Positions 33,466 through 46,395 of a stretch of DNA of 64,000 nucleotides are shown piece by piece. The DNA is from Folioceros fuciformis (taxonomy: Eukaryota; Anthocerotophyta; Anthocerotopsida; Anthocerotales): contig JBNGIO010006396.1 in the NCBI GenBank assembly GCA_049999805.1, positions 123,775 through 187,774 on the forward strand, written 5' to 3'. Position 1 is the stretch's first letter; each line of letters starts with the position of its first letter. Position numbers and translations under genes: made by a program. The notes under the pieces were generated by a model that was given only the letters and a program-made list of their open reading frames with translations, did no database searches and was not told the DNA's origin.

Positions 33466-34829
33466 TTTCGTAAGGTGCTCGGACGCATAAATGTAATGGG
33501 GTGGATTAGGAGCAAAGTAGACGAGCCACATTGTTATCCCTTTTTTGAGCTCTTAGCTTTTTTTTGCATCTTGAACCTTCCTACAAGCATCTATGTATCA
33601 AATCACCCTATGTAGCACACTCGCTAGAATCCTTGAGATTGTGCTCTGTTGAGGATTTCGTAAGATAGTTGTTACGTCAAGAGCATTTGAAGCCTCAATC
33701 CCACATAGTCCTTGTAGCTTCACTTGTAGCTTCAGAAACTCCCTAGCTCAAAGTTTCTTTTCGCCATTCAACTACTTTCGCCACCTTTTCAAAGCATGTT
33801 TGCTTTCCCCATTCCACTGGAGTGTCGTGCTATAGCCAGCAGTCGAATGTTGTCGAGTCTACACTGTCAACAAACCATTCTCCATTTCATCAACATTTTC
33901 ACGCTAGTAGGAGTTAGTCATAGCCTATCGCTTTGTGAGATGCAAGGACCAAGAGCATTCCTTACAACCCTTACTGGCTACATGACTATTGTGAAGCTTT
34001 TTATAACTATATTATCATACAGAAAATAAATAATTAGTAGGCTAGAAGATAAAAGTCGTAAGATGTTTAATTTGATGAACAAGACTTAGAAGAAGCATGG
34101 ATTGATTAATGTTGGCAAGGTTCACTTACTCTTAAGAATATAACATTCTGCCATACTGAGCTAGAGTTCTAGGTTGGCAAGCAAACCCAATAGAGGTGGT
34201 AATATCACTTTTGTACTAGGGGCATTACGTGCTATGGGCCTCCTAGCTAAGTGCTAGGGTACTCCTAGTTAAGTGCTAGGGTCCTGTGCTAGAGAAGTGA
34301 ACATAGAGTATATTCAATATTGAGAAGTGCACATGCGACGGCGTCAACGAATGTTTCCAAAAGTATGTGCAGTTAGGTACTTAGGTGGGCCCTTAATGCG
34401 TTAACGGCAGCGCGAAAGGCGTTGTACATGACCCGTGGCGCTCATTGATACAGCTGATTTTGAAATTTGAAATTAAGGGAAAAAGGGTCACTGTAGGAGA
34501 TCGTGTCTCCAGGCTAGCCGTCTTTGTTTGAAGTGGCGGTGTGAACAGTGATAATCATCCAGCCTCTTTTGATCGCCCGCCTTGGCCTGAGAGGGGGAAG
34601 TCGCTCAGATTTCTGACGCGGAGTCAGAGGAGACGAGCACTCTCTATCTCCGCCTCGGCGTCTCGAGCTGAGCTCCGAGGAGCGCTCGGCTGTGTGGTAC
34701 GTGTGCCGTATTTGTCTCCTGCACTCTCGTCTGGCGTGCGAGACTGCGGCTGTCCTCGGTGAGTGATCAGGCCGGCATTGCCACTCCAGGCTCGCTTTGC
34801 CCTTCGTTGAGGAGCTCAGATTTGCACTC

Positions 34830-35777
34830 ATGTCGGAAACTGCGCTCCGGAAGCTCAATTCGGTGCATCTGGCGGATAGGCGCACCAATCATCGGAAGAA
34901 GGTGGCCATGAAGGTGCAGGTGGCCCTCAACGATGAGAACTTGGACATCAATAGGGACGTCAAAGCCAATGGCCATAGCAATGCTAATGCGGCTAGTGTG
35001 GATGGTGCTGGCGGCACCCTGGCTGCTGACGAGCCTGCCTCCCCCGACATCGAGTACGTGCTCTCGGAGCACTTGAAGGACCTGGAGGATGCGCCGGCGC
35101 ACCTGAGCACCCTAACAGCCAGGCTGGACTCCAAGGAGTGGCTCACAGCCTGGGAGGCCCTCAACCACACCAGGCAGCTCAGCATCTTCCATGCTGCGGC
35201 CCTGCGGGAGTATCTCACCGACGTGGTGGCCTTGGTGATCAAGGCGGTGAAGAATCCCCGGAGTGCGCTGTGCAAGACGGCTCTCATGGCGTCGGCGGAT
35301 CTTTTCAAGGCGTTCCATGATGAGATGCTGGAGTTCTTGGACCCCCTCCTGTTGCAGCTCTTGCTCAAGGCATCGCAGGACAAGCGATTCGTGTGCGAGG
35401 AGGCCGAGAAGTCGCTAGTGGCCATGACACTGTTGCTGTCTCCAACTCCCTTGCTCCTCAAGCTGCAACCGTATGCCGCGCACAAAAACCCGCGAGTGCG
35501 GGCCAAGGCTTCCATGTGCTTGTACAAGTGCGTCACCAGGCTCGGAGTGGCGGGCATGAGGGACTATGGCTGGAAGCCCCTGTTGCAAATGGGAGCTTCG
35601 CAGCTCAATGACCAGCTTCCAGAGGCCCGTGAGGCAGCTCGGAAGCTGGTTCTCGACATCCATGCCGCCTTCAGGCAAGATCTCCAAGACCAGGAGCAGG
35701 TCCACTGGGAGGAACTTTGCACCAGCAACCTCAACTCCCTCACGGCACAAGCTGTGATTCGAGTCACCTCTGGTTGA
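34830..35777 (+). CDS. ARM/HEAT-repeat protein with a TOG-like array
   Basis: Intronless, 315 residues from the ATG at 34830; the open frame begins slightly upstream without an ATG. After a ~65-residue basic and Asn/Ala-rich leader, residues ~75-300 form helical repeats: EYVLSEHLKDLEDAP, LTARLDSKEWLTAWEALNHTRQL, VVALVIKAVKNPRSALCKTALMASADL and KNPRVRAKASMCLYKC. This resembles the small ARM-repeat proteins of plants related to the TOG domains of CLASP/TOGARAM microtubule regulators. Microtubule binding is inferred from the fold only. The sequence ends with a short GLY-tipped tail (VTSG). Confidence 0.8.
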   Translation: MSETALRKLNSVHLADRRTNHRKKVAMKVQVALNDENLDINRDVKANGHSNANAASVDGAGGTLAADEPASPDIEYVLSEHLKDLEDAPAHLSTLTARLDSKEWLTAWEALNHTRQLSIFHAAALREYLTDVVALVIKAVKNPRSALCKTALMASADLFKAFHDEMLEFLDPLLLQLLLKASQDKRFVCEEAEKSLVAMTLLLSPTPLLLKLQPYAAHKNPRVRAKASMCLYKCVTRLGVAGMRDYGWKPLLQMGASQLNDQLPEAREAARKLVLDIHAAFRQDLQDQEQVHWEELCTSNLNSLTAQAVIRVTSG

Positions 35778-36616
35778 AGATGCCTGTTTTTTTGCCTTGT
35801 TTTTGCAGAGGGGGAACTGCGGCAGTCTGCTTGCTCCATTGGGATATCACTTTCTAAGTAGGTTTCATCCTGAGAGATGCCCCGAGTTCTTGCCACTGTA
35901 AACTACTCGAGCAAGGTCTCCCTCAAGTACAATGCGCGATGCCTCTGCTGCCTCTGTACACTGCCCTAGCATTGTCATCTGCAGCATTTCTACTCATCTG
36001 GAGACAAGATTTGTAGGACCTTTAGCCTGTTTTGATTGATAGGTGGCTCCCACTCTGAACACATTCCTCTTGTCCCCTTGTGGTTTCATCCCGTTGCCGT
36101 CATTGTGCACGAATTCCGTGCTATCGAAATCTTCCCTAGAGATTGGCACTTGTGAGAGGGATGATGGAAACGGCTCATTTGTACAGCACTTCTACAGCAA
36201 TGGCAATTTCTTCGGCTGTTTTCATTTATCAGCTTTGTCTCCAGTGAGGACAGGTTTTTGGGACGATTTTAGTTAGTTATCTGCTTTGACCGTGACCGGC
36301 TACCCACAGGTGCAGCCGGCGCGTCCAGTTGGATGCCAGTGCCGTCCACGAAACAGGTTCCTGATTCCTCTTTAATCTGTGAAGCGATAGATGCCGCGTA
36401 AGCGCTGCCAGCGCATTTTCCTCTGGCCGATGCTTCCATTACCTGGCTGCTAGTCGGTGCGCCTCACAGGTCTATGAATACCTTGCTCCTAAGCAACTTT
36501 TTTGCAGTTCCTCTTGTTCTGTCTGGCAATTAAGAGCTGCTCAACTGTTTTGCAGTGGGTTTTTGAGGTCGTGACGGTGGTATTGGTGTGTACACCAGAG
36601 ACTGTCTTGGGCAGAA
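35778..36616. other. Intergenic, same-strand genes
   Basis: 3' flank of the ARM gene, then the promoter and leader of the amidase gene. Nothing else recognised. Confidence 0.4.
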
Positions 36617-39600
36617 ATGGCTCAGAAATTCATGTTACCCGTCGATGAGGTTATGAAGGGTCCTGTTGAATACTGCCCTCCGGTACTATCCGGTATGTGA
36701 AAAGCTAGTTCTTCATGATATGAGCAAATTCTTTACTTTGCCGCTTACCGTAGCTCATGTTGTTTGTTGGATGCCCAGCCCCGAAGCTCTCAGGTTTCAG
36801 TCTCAAGTTGTTCACCTGGATGCTAGAAGGATGGATGGGGGGTCCAGTGATGTCGAGATTGTTGCATGACAATGGAGTTCCGAAGGTACGCTGGTGCAGG
36901 AGGCTCTGATGGACGTTTTCTCTGTGAAACTGTGACGTTTAAATTCTGAGCATTGCGTTGAGGTTTCGGTTGACAGGTTCTGTTGGGAAGAACTATCCCT
37001 GATGCTCCAATGTTCTATCCAGAGTATCCAACCGAAAGTACGTACGCAACGTAGCCCACGCTGCATATGTGCTTTGATGAATTAGTCCGATGTCACTCCA
37101 CTACCTGGTTGAAACTTCAGGAATGAACAAGGAAAACAATGTCAAGGTTCTAGAGGGGGCAAGCGACCCTCTCACTCGACTCAAGGCAGCTGAGGAGTGC
37201 CTTACTGCTCGTTCTTTAAGGACAGGTCCGGATTATTCTTGTCTGTACTGGAGCATACGGGACTATGCTGAAGCATATCGAACTCATCTCACATCTCCGT
37301 CTGAGGTACGCGTGGTTGCTTCGGCTCATCCAGCACAGCCTTCAGAACTGAGAACCTACTGGCACTGAGACTCCGGTTAGATTTATTGTGCTAGCATTGT
37401 CTAACTTCTGAGGACGTCCCAGGTTGTAGAGCGTTTTATTGCTGTGATTGAGGAGTCTCGACTAGCAAATCCACCAATGCATTACCTCATATCATTTGAT
37501 GCTGATGATTTGCGAAAGCAAGCAGCTGCGTCTACAGAGAGACTATGTTCAGGTTTGTGGACAACGGACTATCTTTGAAAGGCATCAAGCCTTTTTTCAC
37601 GTTTGTAACGTAGCCTAGTTTGAATGGACAGGAAAGCCACTTTCTATACTGGATGGGGTCCTTGTAGCTGTCAAAGATGACATTGATTGTCTTCCCCATT
37701 CCACAAGAGGTAAAGCCAGCAAACTCAAAGCTCAACATGGCGACCATTTACATACGTAGGCATTTGGGGGCCGCTTATGGACTGGGGATCACTTACATTT
37801 TGCAGCCGGTACAAAGTTTCTACATGAAGTGAGGCAGGTGACAGAGGATGCAGTCTGCGTGTCAAGATTGCGGAATTGTGGTGTTGTTTTTGTGGGAAAG
37901 TCGAACATGCACGAGCTTGGCATGGGCACGACTGGGAGCAACCCAAATCATGGGCAGGCATCTAGACTTCAGCTCTTCCAACCTTTTAATTAGGTGTTCT
38001 GCCAGTCATAGGGCTATCTGTTGACCGATAGCTGGTTGCTCTGTGCAGAGTGATGCGGAATCCACATGACACATTTAGGCATACTGGGGGCTCTTCTTCC
38101 GGGTCCTGTGCCTTGGTAGCGGCTGGTCTATGCCCTGCTGCGTTAGGAACTGATGTCGGAGGTATGGTTTAGATTCCTAGTGCTATGGCAAATTGTGTCC
38201 CCATGCAGAGGCTTGGCAGGCTGTCCCCTGTCCATAGCTCATTGAGCAATGTGTTCGTGTTAAGAGACCTGGCGAAAAGTGCTCTGCTCTGGTCAGCAGG
38301 CTACTTGATGCAAGGTCCTTGCAGTCACTTGACCAAGCTCAGGCTAGCTCTCAGTGTGGATTTCTGCCACAGGATCTGTGCGTATTCCAGCATCTTTATG
38401 CGGCACAGTGAGTCTGAAACCAACTTTTGGACGAATATCTTTACAAGGGTGCTACACCTATGTTCTGCCTCTTCATGCCCTCTTATTCTGATGACAAGAG
38501 CTTACCATTCTGCTTCCGTGCCCCAGCATTCATATGCTTGCTCACAACCCGTGATTCTTTGTTGCGGCAGAGTACTACCTGCTGGCTGGACGATGGAATC
38601 AGTAGGCCCTATAACGGCAACCGTGGAAGATAACTTGTTAATGTGAGAAGATGGCATAATGTTGCCATTGATCCTTCTGTGTTCTGTGTGGAGATATTTG
38701 TGCTTTAGTCCCAGGACCTCCAGGCATGCCCATTTCTGACTCAGGTTCCTTGTTCTTGAATGCAGGTACTCAGTGATGCTTGGCTTGCATGAGAACGATG
38801 TGGTGCACTCAAAACCAGTAATACGCATGACTCTCTGCTAGTTTTCACATATAGCTGCAATGGCACTGAACTGCTAGGAGATAGAAATTGCTTACCATTC
38901 ACCTCCAATTACTGTTCACAGTTTCCTCCATGCATTCCATCACTGGGAGATACCTTGGAGCTCCAATCTCTTAAAGTTGGCAAGTACTCAGATGTAAGAC
39001 GCAGAAATTATGCTTCAGATACCTTCTCCTTCAGTCAGTGGAATAGTACTATTACCGTTGTGCTGTGTGAATGAGCTTGGTCTAGACTTCTCCTCCAGTC
39101 AGTGGAGCAGTACATTTGTTACCTGTATTTCGTGTAGATTAGCTTGATGGCTATCATAAGCGTGGACATGTTTTTAATCTACAGTGGTTTTCGCACGTGT
39201 CTATTCCTGAAGTGTCTCAATCATGCTCCAAAACCTTGGAGCGTCTGAACGAGTTGTGTGGTGTGACTGTAAGTTCCAGCATTTGAATCATTCTCTTTCG
39301 CTGAGTAAGGGTGCAAGTTAGATCCAGCTCCTGTAAACCTGAAACTGCTGACTAGTTGCTTGGTACAGATCGAAGAGATTTCGATACCGGAAATTGAGGA
39401 GGTTCGTCTAGGACATCTTGCTACAGTAGGCAGCGAGTTTGCTTTGGCTCTAAACACCTATTATGGAAATGGGTAAGTTCTAAGTGCTATTTCGACAGGC
39501 TATCACATGTGAAGTCTTGTGCCGACCTTCTTCCCTTGAAGGTTTAACGCGTTCTGTGTTTGTGATGCCTTGCCTTTAGGAGAACCAAGATGGCATACGA

Positions 39601-40486
39601 GAGTCGATTGAATTTGTGTATTTTCAGACATATGAGTAGCACTCTATATTTGGCTGCCCAACGCCTCAGGTTCGAAGTTACTCTGTCGTCGTGGAAAACA
39701 ACTTATCCAGGTTATTTTCTAACAAGCATTCTACTGCAGAAGGCGCAGTATGTTCTACTACATGGAGATATTCAAGACTGTCGATGTCATTGTCACTCCC
39801 ACTACAGGGTAATAATGTCCGCTTGTATTAATGAAGTTCTGGCAGTAAGAACGATGCTGTCTCATCTAACACATCTTGAAAAATTCAGCATGACTGCACC
39901 AAAAATCTCACCAGGGTCGCTAAGTGTAGGCGAAAGTAACTTTGAGACGACCGGTGCGTATCAACCAGCTTCAATCATACAGCTTGAGAAATATGCTATT
40001 TTGAACCTGATCGTGGGACTTGTTGATAAACCAGCAAGTTTAATGCGATTTGTCACTCCTGGAAACTTTTTGGGTTTGCCTTGCGTATCCATACCGGTGA
40101 GTTTGTCTGGTGACATTCGGGAAAGTGTACTTCCTTGAGATTCCACAACGAAGTGTACGTGGTCTAGTCTGTGCCGTGATTGATGCTGACCCTCCTAGGC
40201 GTCCTTTTCCTCTTTTCAGGTTGGTCACGATACAAATGGCCTGCCTATTGGTCTTCAGTTGATCGGCCGTCCTTGGGAGGAGGCGACTCTCTTAAAACTA
40301 GCAGCAGCTGTCGAGGTACTCTTTTGAATGCCATTCCACGATGTAATTCTTCCATGGGTGGGTTTTGTCGGATGACCCAATCAGCACTCTTTTTTTCACA
40401 ATCGTTTGTAATCTTGCTAGAGAATTTGTGAGGAATCCCGGAAGAGGCCACGGGTGTTTCATGATCTGTTGCGGAAGACTGCTTGA
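36617..40486 (+). CDS. FAAH-like: Fatty acid amide hydrolase-type amidase
   Basis: Twenty short exons from the ATG at 36617 to the TGA at 40484-40486, all phases consistent. Early exons: 36617-36692, 36779-36885, 36977-37037, 37121-37305, 37423-37552, 37632-37709, 37806-37953, 38049-38161, 38373-38448, 38571-38642, 38766-38817. The N-terminal ~180 residues match the extension typical of plant FAAH ([24 protein letters not shown]). Amidase-signature residues are present: Lys in [15 protein letters not shown] with the Ser pair, then [14 protein letters not shown]. Later blocks include LKPTFGR, ESVGPI, IVTPTTG and [16 protein letters not shown]. The enzyme hydrolyses N-acylethanolamines and related fatty acid amides in endomembranes. 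The intron at 37954 uses a GC donor. Confidence 0.92.
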
Positions 40487-40873
40487 GATAGGCATGTTTA
40501 AGTGACACGGTTTACCGAGATGAGAATGTATGCCATTTAAGTTTCTCAAGGAGGGCCAAGGAAGATTGCTCGCTGGAGCAAACCTTCAGAGGTTTTTATA
40601 AGTTTCCTCGTAAATTCAAACGAAACATGAATGCACGGTTTTGGGTGAGGATGCAAATTGAGGCAGCACCTTCACAAAGACTAACATCTCCCAAATTGCA
40701 CGGTTTTTCGCAACGCATTTCCAAGGCCTAGAAATGTGGTGATGACATGCAAAATCCTGAAACCTCTCTTTCCCTAGACGTTTTCGTTGAGGGCTGTGTT
40801 TTAATTATGTGCTGTTGTGAGCCATGTTTTGATTACGAGGTGTAAAAGCTCCTTCATGACGGTGTGCATTTGC

Positions 40874-41240
40874 GCCTTTCAGATACTATAAGAATAAGGG
40901 AACTATAAGAATCTCCTGATACAGGTTAATCACTACATGATGGTGTTGCAGCTTTAGAAAGTGAAGCATTTACTTTCTTCATATACCATAAAAATCTTCC
41001 CATAGCATCCCATTTCTCAAAGTTATAGCTTGTCATTTCAAATCCACAATTGGCATTCGTGCCTTTCAGATACTATAAGAATCTCCCCCACACACGTAAA
41101 TTACTACATGATGGTGTTGCAGCTCTAGAAAGTAAAGCATTTACTCTCTTCATATACCATGAGAATCTCCCTATAGCATCCCATTTCTCAAAAGCTATAG
41201 CCTTTCAAATCCACAACTGGGTAATTCTTAAAGTTGCAAT
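40874..41240. repeat. Tandem duplication, 187-bp period
   Basis: GCCTTTCAGATACTATAAGA starts at 40874 and 41061. The copies share CATGATGGTGTTGCAGCT and ATCCCATTTCTCAAA in the same order with scattered differences. Confidence 0.9.
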
Positions 41241-41767
41241 TTGGCATTTCAAATCCACAATCGAACAACGTGGTCTTGCATATTACACACATGCCTCAAT
41301 TAGATTTCCAACAAGAAAATATACCTTCATTAAAGGAATGCATCCCAATATTTCGAAGAATGCACCTAAGAGAAAGCCTCAAAGGGAATTCATTCAAGAG
41401 AAAGCATTCGGGAGAATGCGAATGAGAGAAGACAAGCTCACATGTATAGAGGCCCTTTTAAACTAGTATTTTATGCTTACTACTTGAGATAGCTATAGCC
41501 ACGCCCACACGTCTAGTTTTGTGTTTATTCATAGTGTACTATATTATGCTTTCTAATGATCTTCATTAAATATTTTATTAATCATAATAAATCCTATTTA
41601 ATTATATAACTTAATTATTAACTAATTATTATTTGCATGTACTAGCACTAACGAGAACTCACGATATGCGTATACTTGTGCATTTAAAAAACTATTGATT
41701 ATAAAAATAATAATATTGCATGGCACATGCACTCATATTTTGATTATCTAGTGTCTAAAATGTTTTC

Positions 41768-41867
41768 NNNNNNNNNNNNNNNNNNNNNNNNNNNNNNNNN
41801 NNNNNNNNNNNNNNNNNNNNNNNNNNNNNNNNNNNNNNNNNNNNNNNNNNNNNNNNNNNNNNNNNNN
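41768..41867. other. Assembly gap, 100 N
   Basis: Exactly 100 N, a conventional placeholder for a gap of unknown length, inside AT-rich repeats. Confidence 1.
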
Positions 41868-43007
41868 TTTAATTAACAGAATTATATTAATCGGCTTGGT
41901 CTTCTTCAACTTAATCACCACGATCAAGGTTATCCAAGAAACTAAAGGTCTATAACTAAGTCACATTCAACTTGTTTCAATAGGGTTGTCGAGAAGACTT
42001 CTACATGCTTGCCCAAAAATCAACATGATTGCACCAGAATGGAATGTATTATTTTCGATTATTGAAAAAGAGAGGGAAAGTCTCATCTACTCCAAAGATT
42101 AGAGGAACAAACAGCAAGGAAGTACAAGAAGCAACAACCAGCCACTTGCACTTTGTCAATCCTTGTTCTCTTAGCAATGAGCCTACCATAGAGAATGAGT
42201 ATTCAACTTCCTTGGATTGTGGTTTGTGGCTAACACTCTATTCTTTTAAGGTCTCTTAACTAGGAAACTCAACATGCCCCTTGTGCCACAATCAACTCTT
42301 TGGGTTATTCGACTATTCTGTCTCTGGAGTAAATGAGATTTTCCATCTTTTTCTCAAGATTGAAAAATGACCTTGGGTTGTTCCTCCACATCGTTGGAAG
42401 AATGACCTTAAGTTATTTCTCCACATCTTTGGAGTAGATGAGATTTTCATCTCTGTTTCAATAGTAAAAAATAACCCTAAACATTGTAACCAATCTCATG
42501 TGTATTGGGCTGTATAACAATAAAAATTAGTCATAAAAAATAAGTTTAAGTTGTTCCTCTGCATATTTGGAGTAATGAGATTTTCCATCTCTTTTTCAAT
42601 AGTAAAAAGTAACCCTAACGCTATAACCAATCTAAAAAATAACCCTTACGTTATAACCAATCTAATGTGTATAGGGCTGTGTATAAATAAAAATAAAAAT
42701 TAGTAATAAAAAATAGCCCTTACACCACACCCAATCCAATATGTATTGGTCTTTGTAAAAATTAAATCAGGGCACTATGGATTTTGATTAAGTATCCAAT
42801 CCCAATAGGGCATAGGCTTTCTTTAATTGGGTTGCGCTACTCTTGGGTTCATGCAGGCCGGGCATACCTGCACTCTAGGGCTATTCTAGGGTTTGGAGAA
42901 ACGTGAGGGGAGGAGGGCTGCAAGTATCACGAATTGCCTGACTGAAACGCCAAGGGCAAAGGAATTTGGTTGTAATGAGATGCCGTCTAATTTAACTAAC
43001 GACGTTA

Positions 43008-44559
43008 ATGGAGCCCGGCTGGAAGTCCCATCCACCAAATCGAGATGGGTGGCCACTGTCGGGTCTGGATGTGTGTCGATCGTACACGAACCAAAAAAGT
43101 TTTACTGAAGGGAGATCGTATCCGGAACCTGAGCTAGGGTTTGAGAAGGCTGAGGGGGACGTCACCAGGTGCTGCGACTGCGGGATGGTGAAAAGCAAGG
43201 CTTCCGAGAGCACGCGAGGGGACACGCGACGTCGGCAGAAGGTTCACGATTCAGTAGCATTGGTGGTAGCTCACCTGTGTCATGATGCTAGGGATGTGAG
43301 TTTGCATCACAACCTTGTGCACCATGCTCCCTGCTCTGTGGCTGTCGCAGACACGGCTTTGTGGCGCGGAATCGCTGAAGAGACCCTGGCGCGGAATCGC
43401 AAATCGAGGAAGCGACGCAGGTACGATTTCAAACCTGCCGGTCTCCGGCGCTCAGAGCTGGATAGCTGATGCCAATGTGGCCTTGTGGTGCAGAGGGTGT
43501 GTGGAGGTGAAGCTTGGTAGCAGGGTGAATTGGAAGGCTGGAAGGATTTATAGAGTACCCGGCCGGGGCCGCATAGTTTGCATGGGTTTGGTGAGGTATA
43601 GGGTAGATTCGGCGCAAAGGACACTGCGGCGCCTTCCAGACACGTCAGTCACTTTGAAGAAACGCAGCAGCATTTCGAGTGATAACTCTAAATTGCGTGT
43701 GCTGCTTGCCACCAAGAGACCAGATTACCTCAGGGTTGGTGATGGGAATAAGCTGGTTCGAAGATTGAAGCCTCCGACTCGGGTGCTTGGCACCCAGAGA
43801 AGATGGACGCTGCAGAAGGCGAAATGGACTCTTCAAAATGCCCGAACTCACCGATTGCGAAAGCAGTACTGTCAGTTCTTCACAAGGTTTGGGAAGTGCG
43901 ACAGGGGCGAGGGCAAGTGTCCATACATTCATGATGCTGACAAAATTGCTGTCTGCACACAGTTTTTGAAAGGCACTTGCAGGAATGAGGGCTGCCTTCT
44001 CACGCACAAAGCCATACCGGAGCGGATGCCTGACTGCCTCTATTTTCTTCAGGGTCTCTGCACTAACGAGGAATGTCCATTCAGGCATGTGAAAGTGAAT
44101 GCGAATGCTCCTGTGTGTGACCAGTTTCTGCGAGGGTACTGTGCAGCGGGAGATAACTGCAATAAGCAGCATACCTTTGTTTGTACTGTCTATTCGGACA
44201 CTGGTCACTGCCCTGAGGAGGGTTCGTGCAAGCTGCATCACCCCAAACGGAAAGAGGCTCCCGTCCAAAAATTAGCTGGATTGAAAAGGCAGCGGAGACA
44301 GTTTGGTTGTGACAGTGGGATTGTGAGGGATAGTGGGGATTCTGACTCCAGTGAAGTTGATCAGCTGTTCAAGCGGCTCAAGTTGTTTCCAGCCCCGCAG
44401 GAGTTTTCCTTGGAGGCGTTTTTGTCCGACATGGGCGAGGGACCGTGTGAGTTAGATAGGCTGATTAAGCCTTCATTTTTACTACCTCCGTACCGCTCTT
44501 GTTCCAGGTCAGCGGGACACGAGGTGAGTATGGGAGGTGAGGTTGCAAGGTCAGGCTAG
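43008..44559 (+). CDS. CCCH zinc-finger protein, ZC3H3/Arabidopsis C3H7 type
   Basis: Best model: exon 43008-43420, a 73-bp GT...AG intron, exon 43494-44559, giving 492 residues. The intron joins two frames in phase. The conserved part is a compact run of five CCCH fingers (about 43867-44250). The first begins QYCQFFTRFGKC and ends CPYIH; the next three end LLTH, CPFRH and CNKQH; the fifth ends CKLHH. IPERMPDCLYFLQGLCTNEEC links them as in animal ZC3H3 and plant C3H7, whose animal members act in polyadenylation and export of mRNA. The fingers are preceded by a basic stretch (RVLGTQRRWTLQKAKW). The first exon lacks a recognised domain, so the true start is less sure; a shorter start at 43582 keeps all fingers. 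Confidence 0.85.
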
Positions 44560-46395
44560 TTTGGTCCTAATGTTTTGTTTCTAACTTGTTTGATTGTTTG
44601 TGGGGAGCGTGCTTCGGTGTTCTGCCCGGCCACCTTTGTAGTCACGTAATATTAGGTACTCAGAAACTGCACTTCTAGCCCTCCTTGTACTCTCGAACTC
44701 GCAGAGAGTTCTACATACATGTATATCAACACCCTTTTAATTCTGTCCCCCAAGCGTACATAACGCGAAGCAGGAATCCTCTCTTGCTACTGGTTTGTTT
44801 TAAGGGTTACCAGCAATTGCAATCTGGTTTCTCCAAGTCTAGATTCTCCAAGTTTTGGGACAAGAGAAACTTGGTAGTAGTAGTATTGGCAGTTCTTTGG
44901 TTATGATATAGAACTAATAAAGAACATCTTTGTCTAAAGTATAGAACATACTTATATATCTGCAATTTATATTATGTATGTATGAAAGTTTTTTTATATA
45001 ATTTGTTCATGAGAGTTCTTCTGGATGATCCATTAGTGTCTATCCCAGTTATTTGTGTAAGTTGTCTATAAGACTTCTCTTGCATGATCTCTCTGTAAGT
45101 GTTTGTGGAGGTTTATTATGTGTAGTTTGTCTATGATTTTGCTGTATAATCTATTTATGAGAGTTATGCTATGTAATTTGTCAATGAGATGAGAGTTCTC
45201 TAGTGTAATTTGTCAGTGAGATGAGAGTTCTCTAGTGTAATTTGTCAGTGAGATGAGAGTTCTCTAGTGTAATTTGTCTATGAGATGAGAGTTCTCTAGT
45301 GTAATTTGTCAGTGAGATGAGAGTTCTCTTGTGTAATTTGTCTATGAGATGAGAGTTCTCTAGTGTAATTTGTCAGTGAGATGAGAGTTCTCTTGTGTAA
45401 TTTATCTATGAGATGAGAGTTCTCTAGTGTAATTTGTCAGTGAGATGAGAGTTCTCTTGTGTAATTTGTCTATGAGATGAGATTTCTTCTACTAATCCGT
45501 CTATGAGATGAGAGTTCTTCTATTAATCTGTCTACGAGAGTTGTCCAATGTAAATTATCTATGAGAAGTCTCTTGTGTAATTTGTGTATGAGAGTTGTCC
45601 TATGTAATCTCTGTATGAGAGTTGTCCAGTCCAATCTATAAATGAGAGTTGTCTAGTCCAATCTATATATGAGAGTTTTTGTAAGTAATCTATCTATGAG
45701 AGTTATATAGAGAGAGTTGTCAAAATCCATACTAGGATACGGGTATGGGACACTGTTTGTAGTGGGACACTGTTTGTAGTCTGTGAAATTTGCCTTTGAG
45801 AGTTCGTTTTCGTGTTATCTATGATAGTGTGTAATACATCTATGAAAGTATAATTAATCTATAAAAAATATGAAACTCTATTTAATCCACCCATGAGAAC
45901 TCTTCAATGTCATCCTGTCTCTAAGAAATGTTCTTGTTCTCTATCCATAAATCTCTCCTTTCTAGAATGTTCTAGAAAGTTCTTTCACAGGACTCAACCC
46001 AAGCTTTAATGAAGCCAGTACCAAAAAGTTTTCATGTTGCTACCTAGGCAACTCATACCCAAGCTTTAATGAAGCCAGTACAAAAAGGTTTGTAGGTTGC
46101 TATCTAAGCACCTCAGGATATGGAAAACACGGACTCCTTGTCCTAGGAGCCCAAAGTGAAGAGACAGGACCCACAAATCTTTGACCAAATGGTGGTAGCT
46201 GGTGAAGAAAGCTTGGCATAGTCTTGAAGAGACAGGGACTAACAAATCTTGACCACACGTTTGTAAGTGGTGAAAAAAAAACTTGCAAAGACTTGAATAA
46301 ACGTCACCCAATTTGGCTTATTAAGAATGACGTCACCAGAAACTGTGCACACAATAGTCAATCCAGCAGCAAGAGAGATGGCGATCAGATGTGCT
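44560..46395. other. Spacer dominated by short repeats
   Basis: 3' flank of the CCCH gene, then AT-rich DNA with the 32-bp minisatellite and looser relatives from about 45000 to 45700. A 61-bp direct duplication lies at 45999-46120 (CCCAAGCTTTAATGAAGCCA). No gene recognised. Confidence 0.5.
45170..45490. repeat. Minisatellite, 32-bp unit, about ten copies
   Basis: The unit is GAGAGTTCTCTAGTGTAATT followed by TGTCAGTGAGAT, with GTCTATGAG alternating with GTCAGTGAG. Successive starts at 45191, 45223 and 45255 are exactly 32 bases apart. Degenerate relatives (GAGAGTTGTCC...GTAATCT) flank it on both sides. Confidence 0.93.

Larger units (their letters stand above)
40487..43007. other. AT-rich repetitive spacer with an assembly gap
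   Basis: Holds a 187-bp tandem duplication, the 100-base N gap (41768-41867) and, at 42330-42760, three or four diverged copies of a ~110-bp AT-rich unit (GAGATTTTCCATCTCTTTTT, AATAACCCTAA). No gene recognised. Confidence 0.5.
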
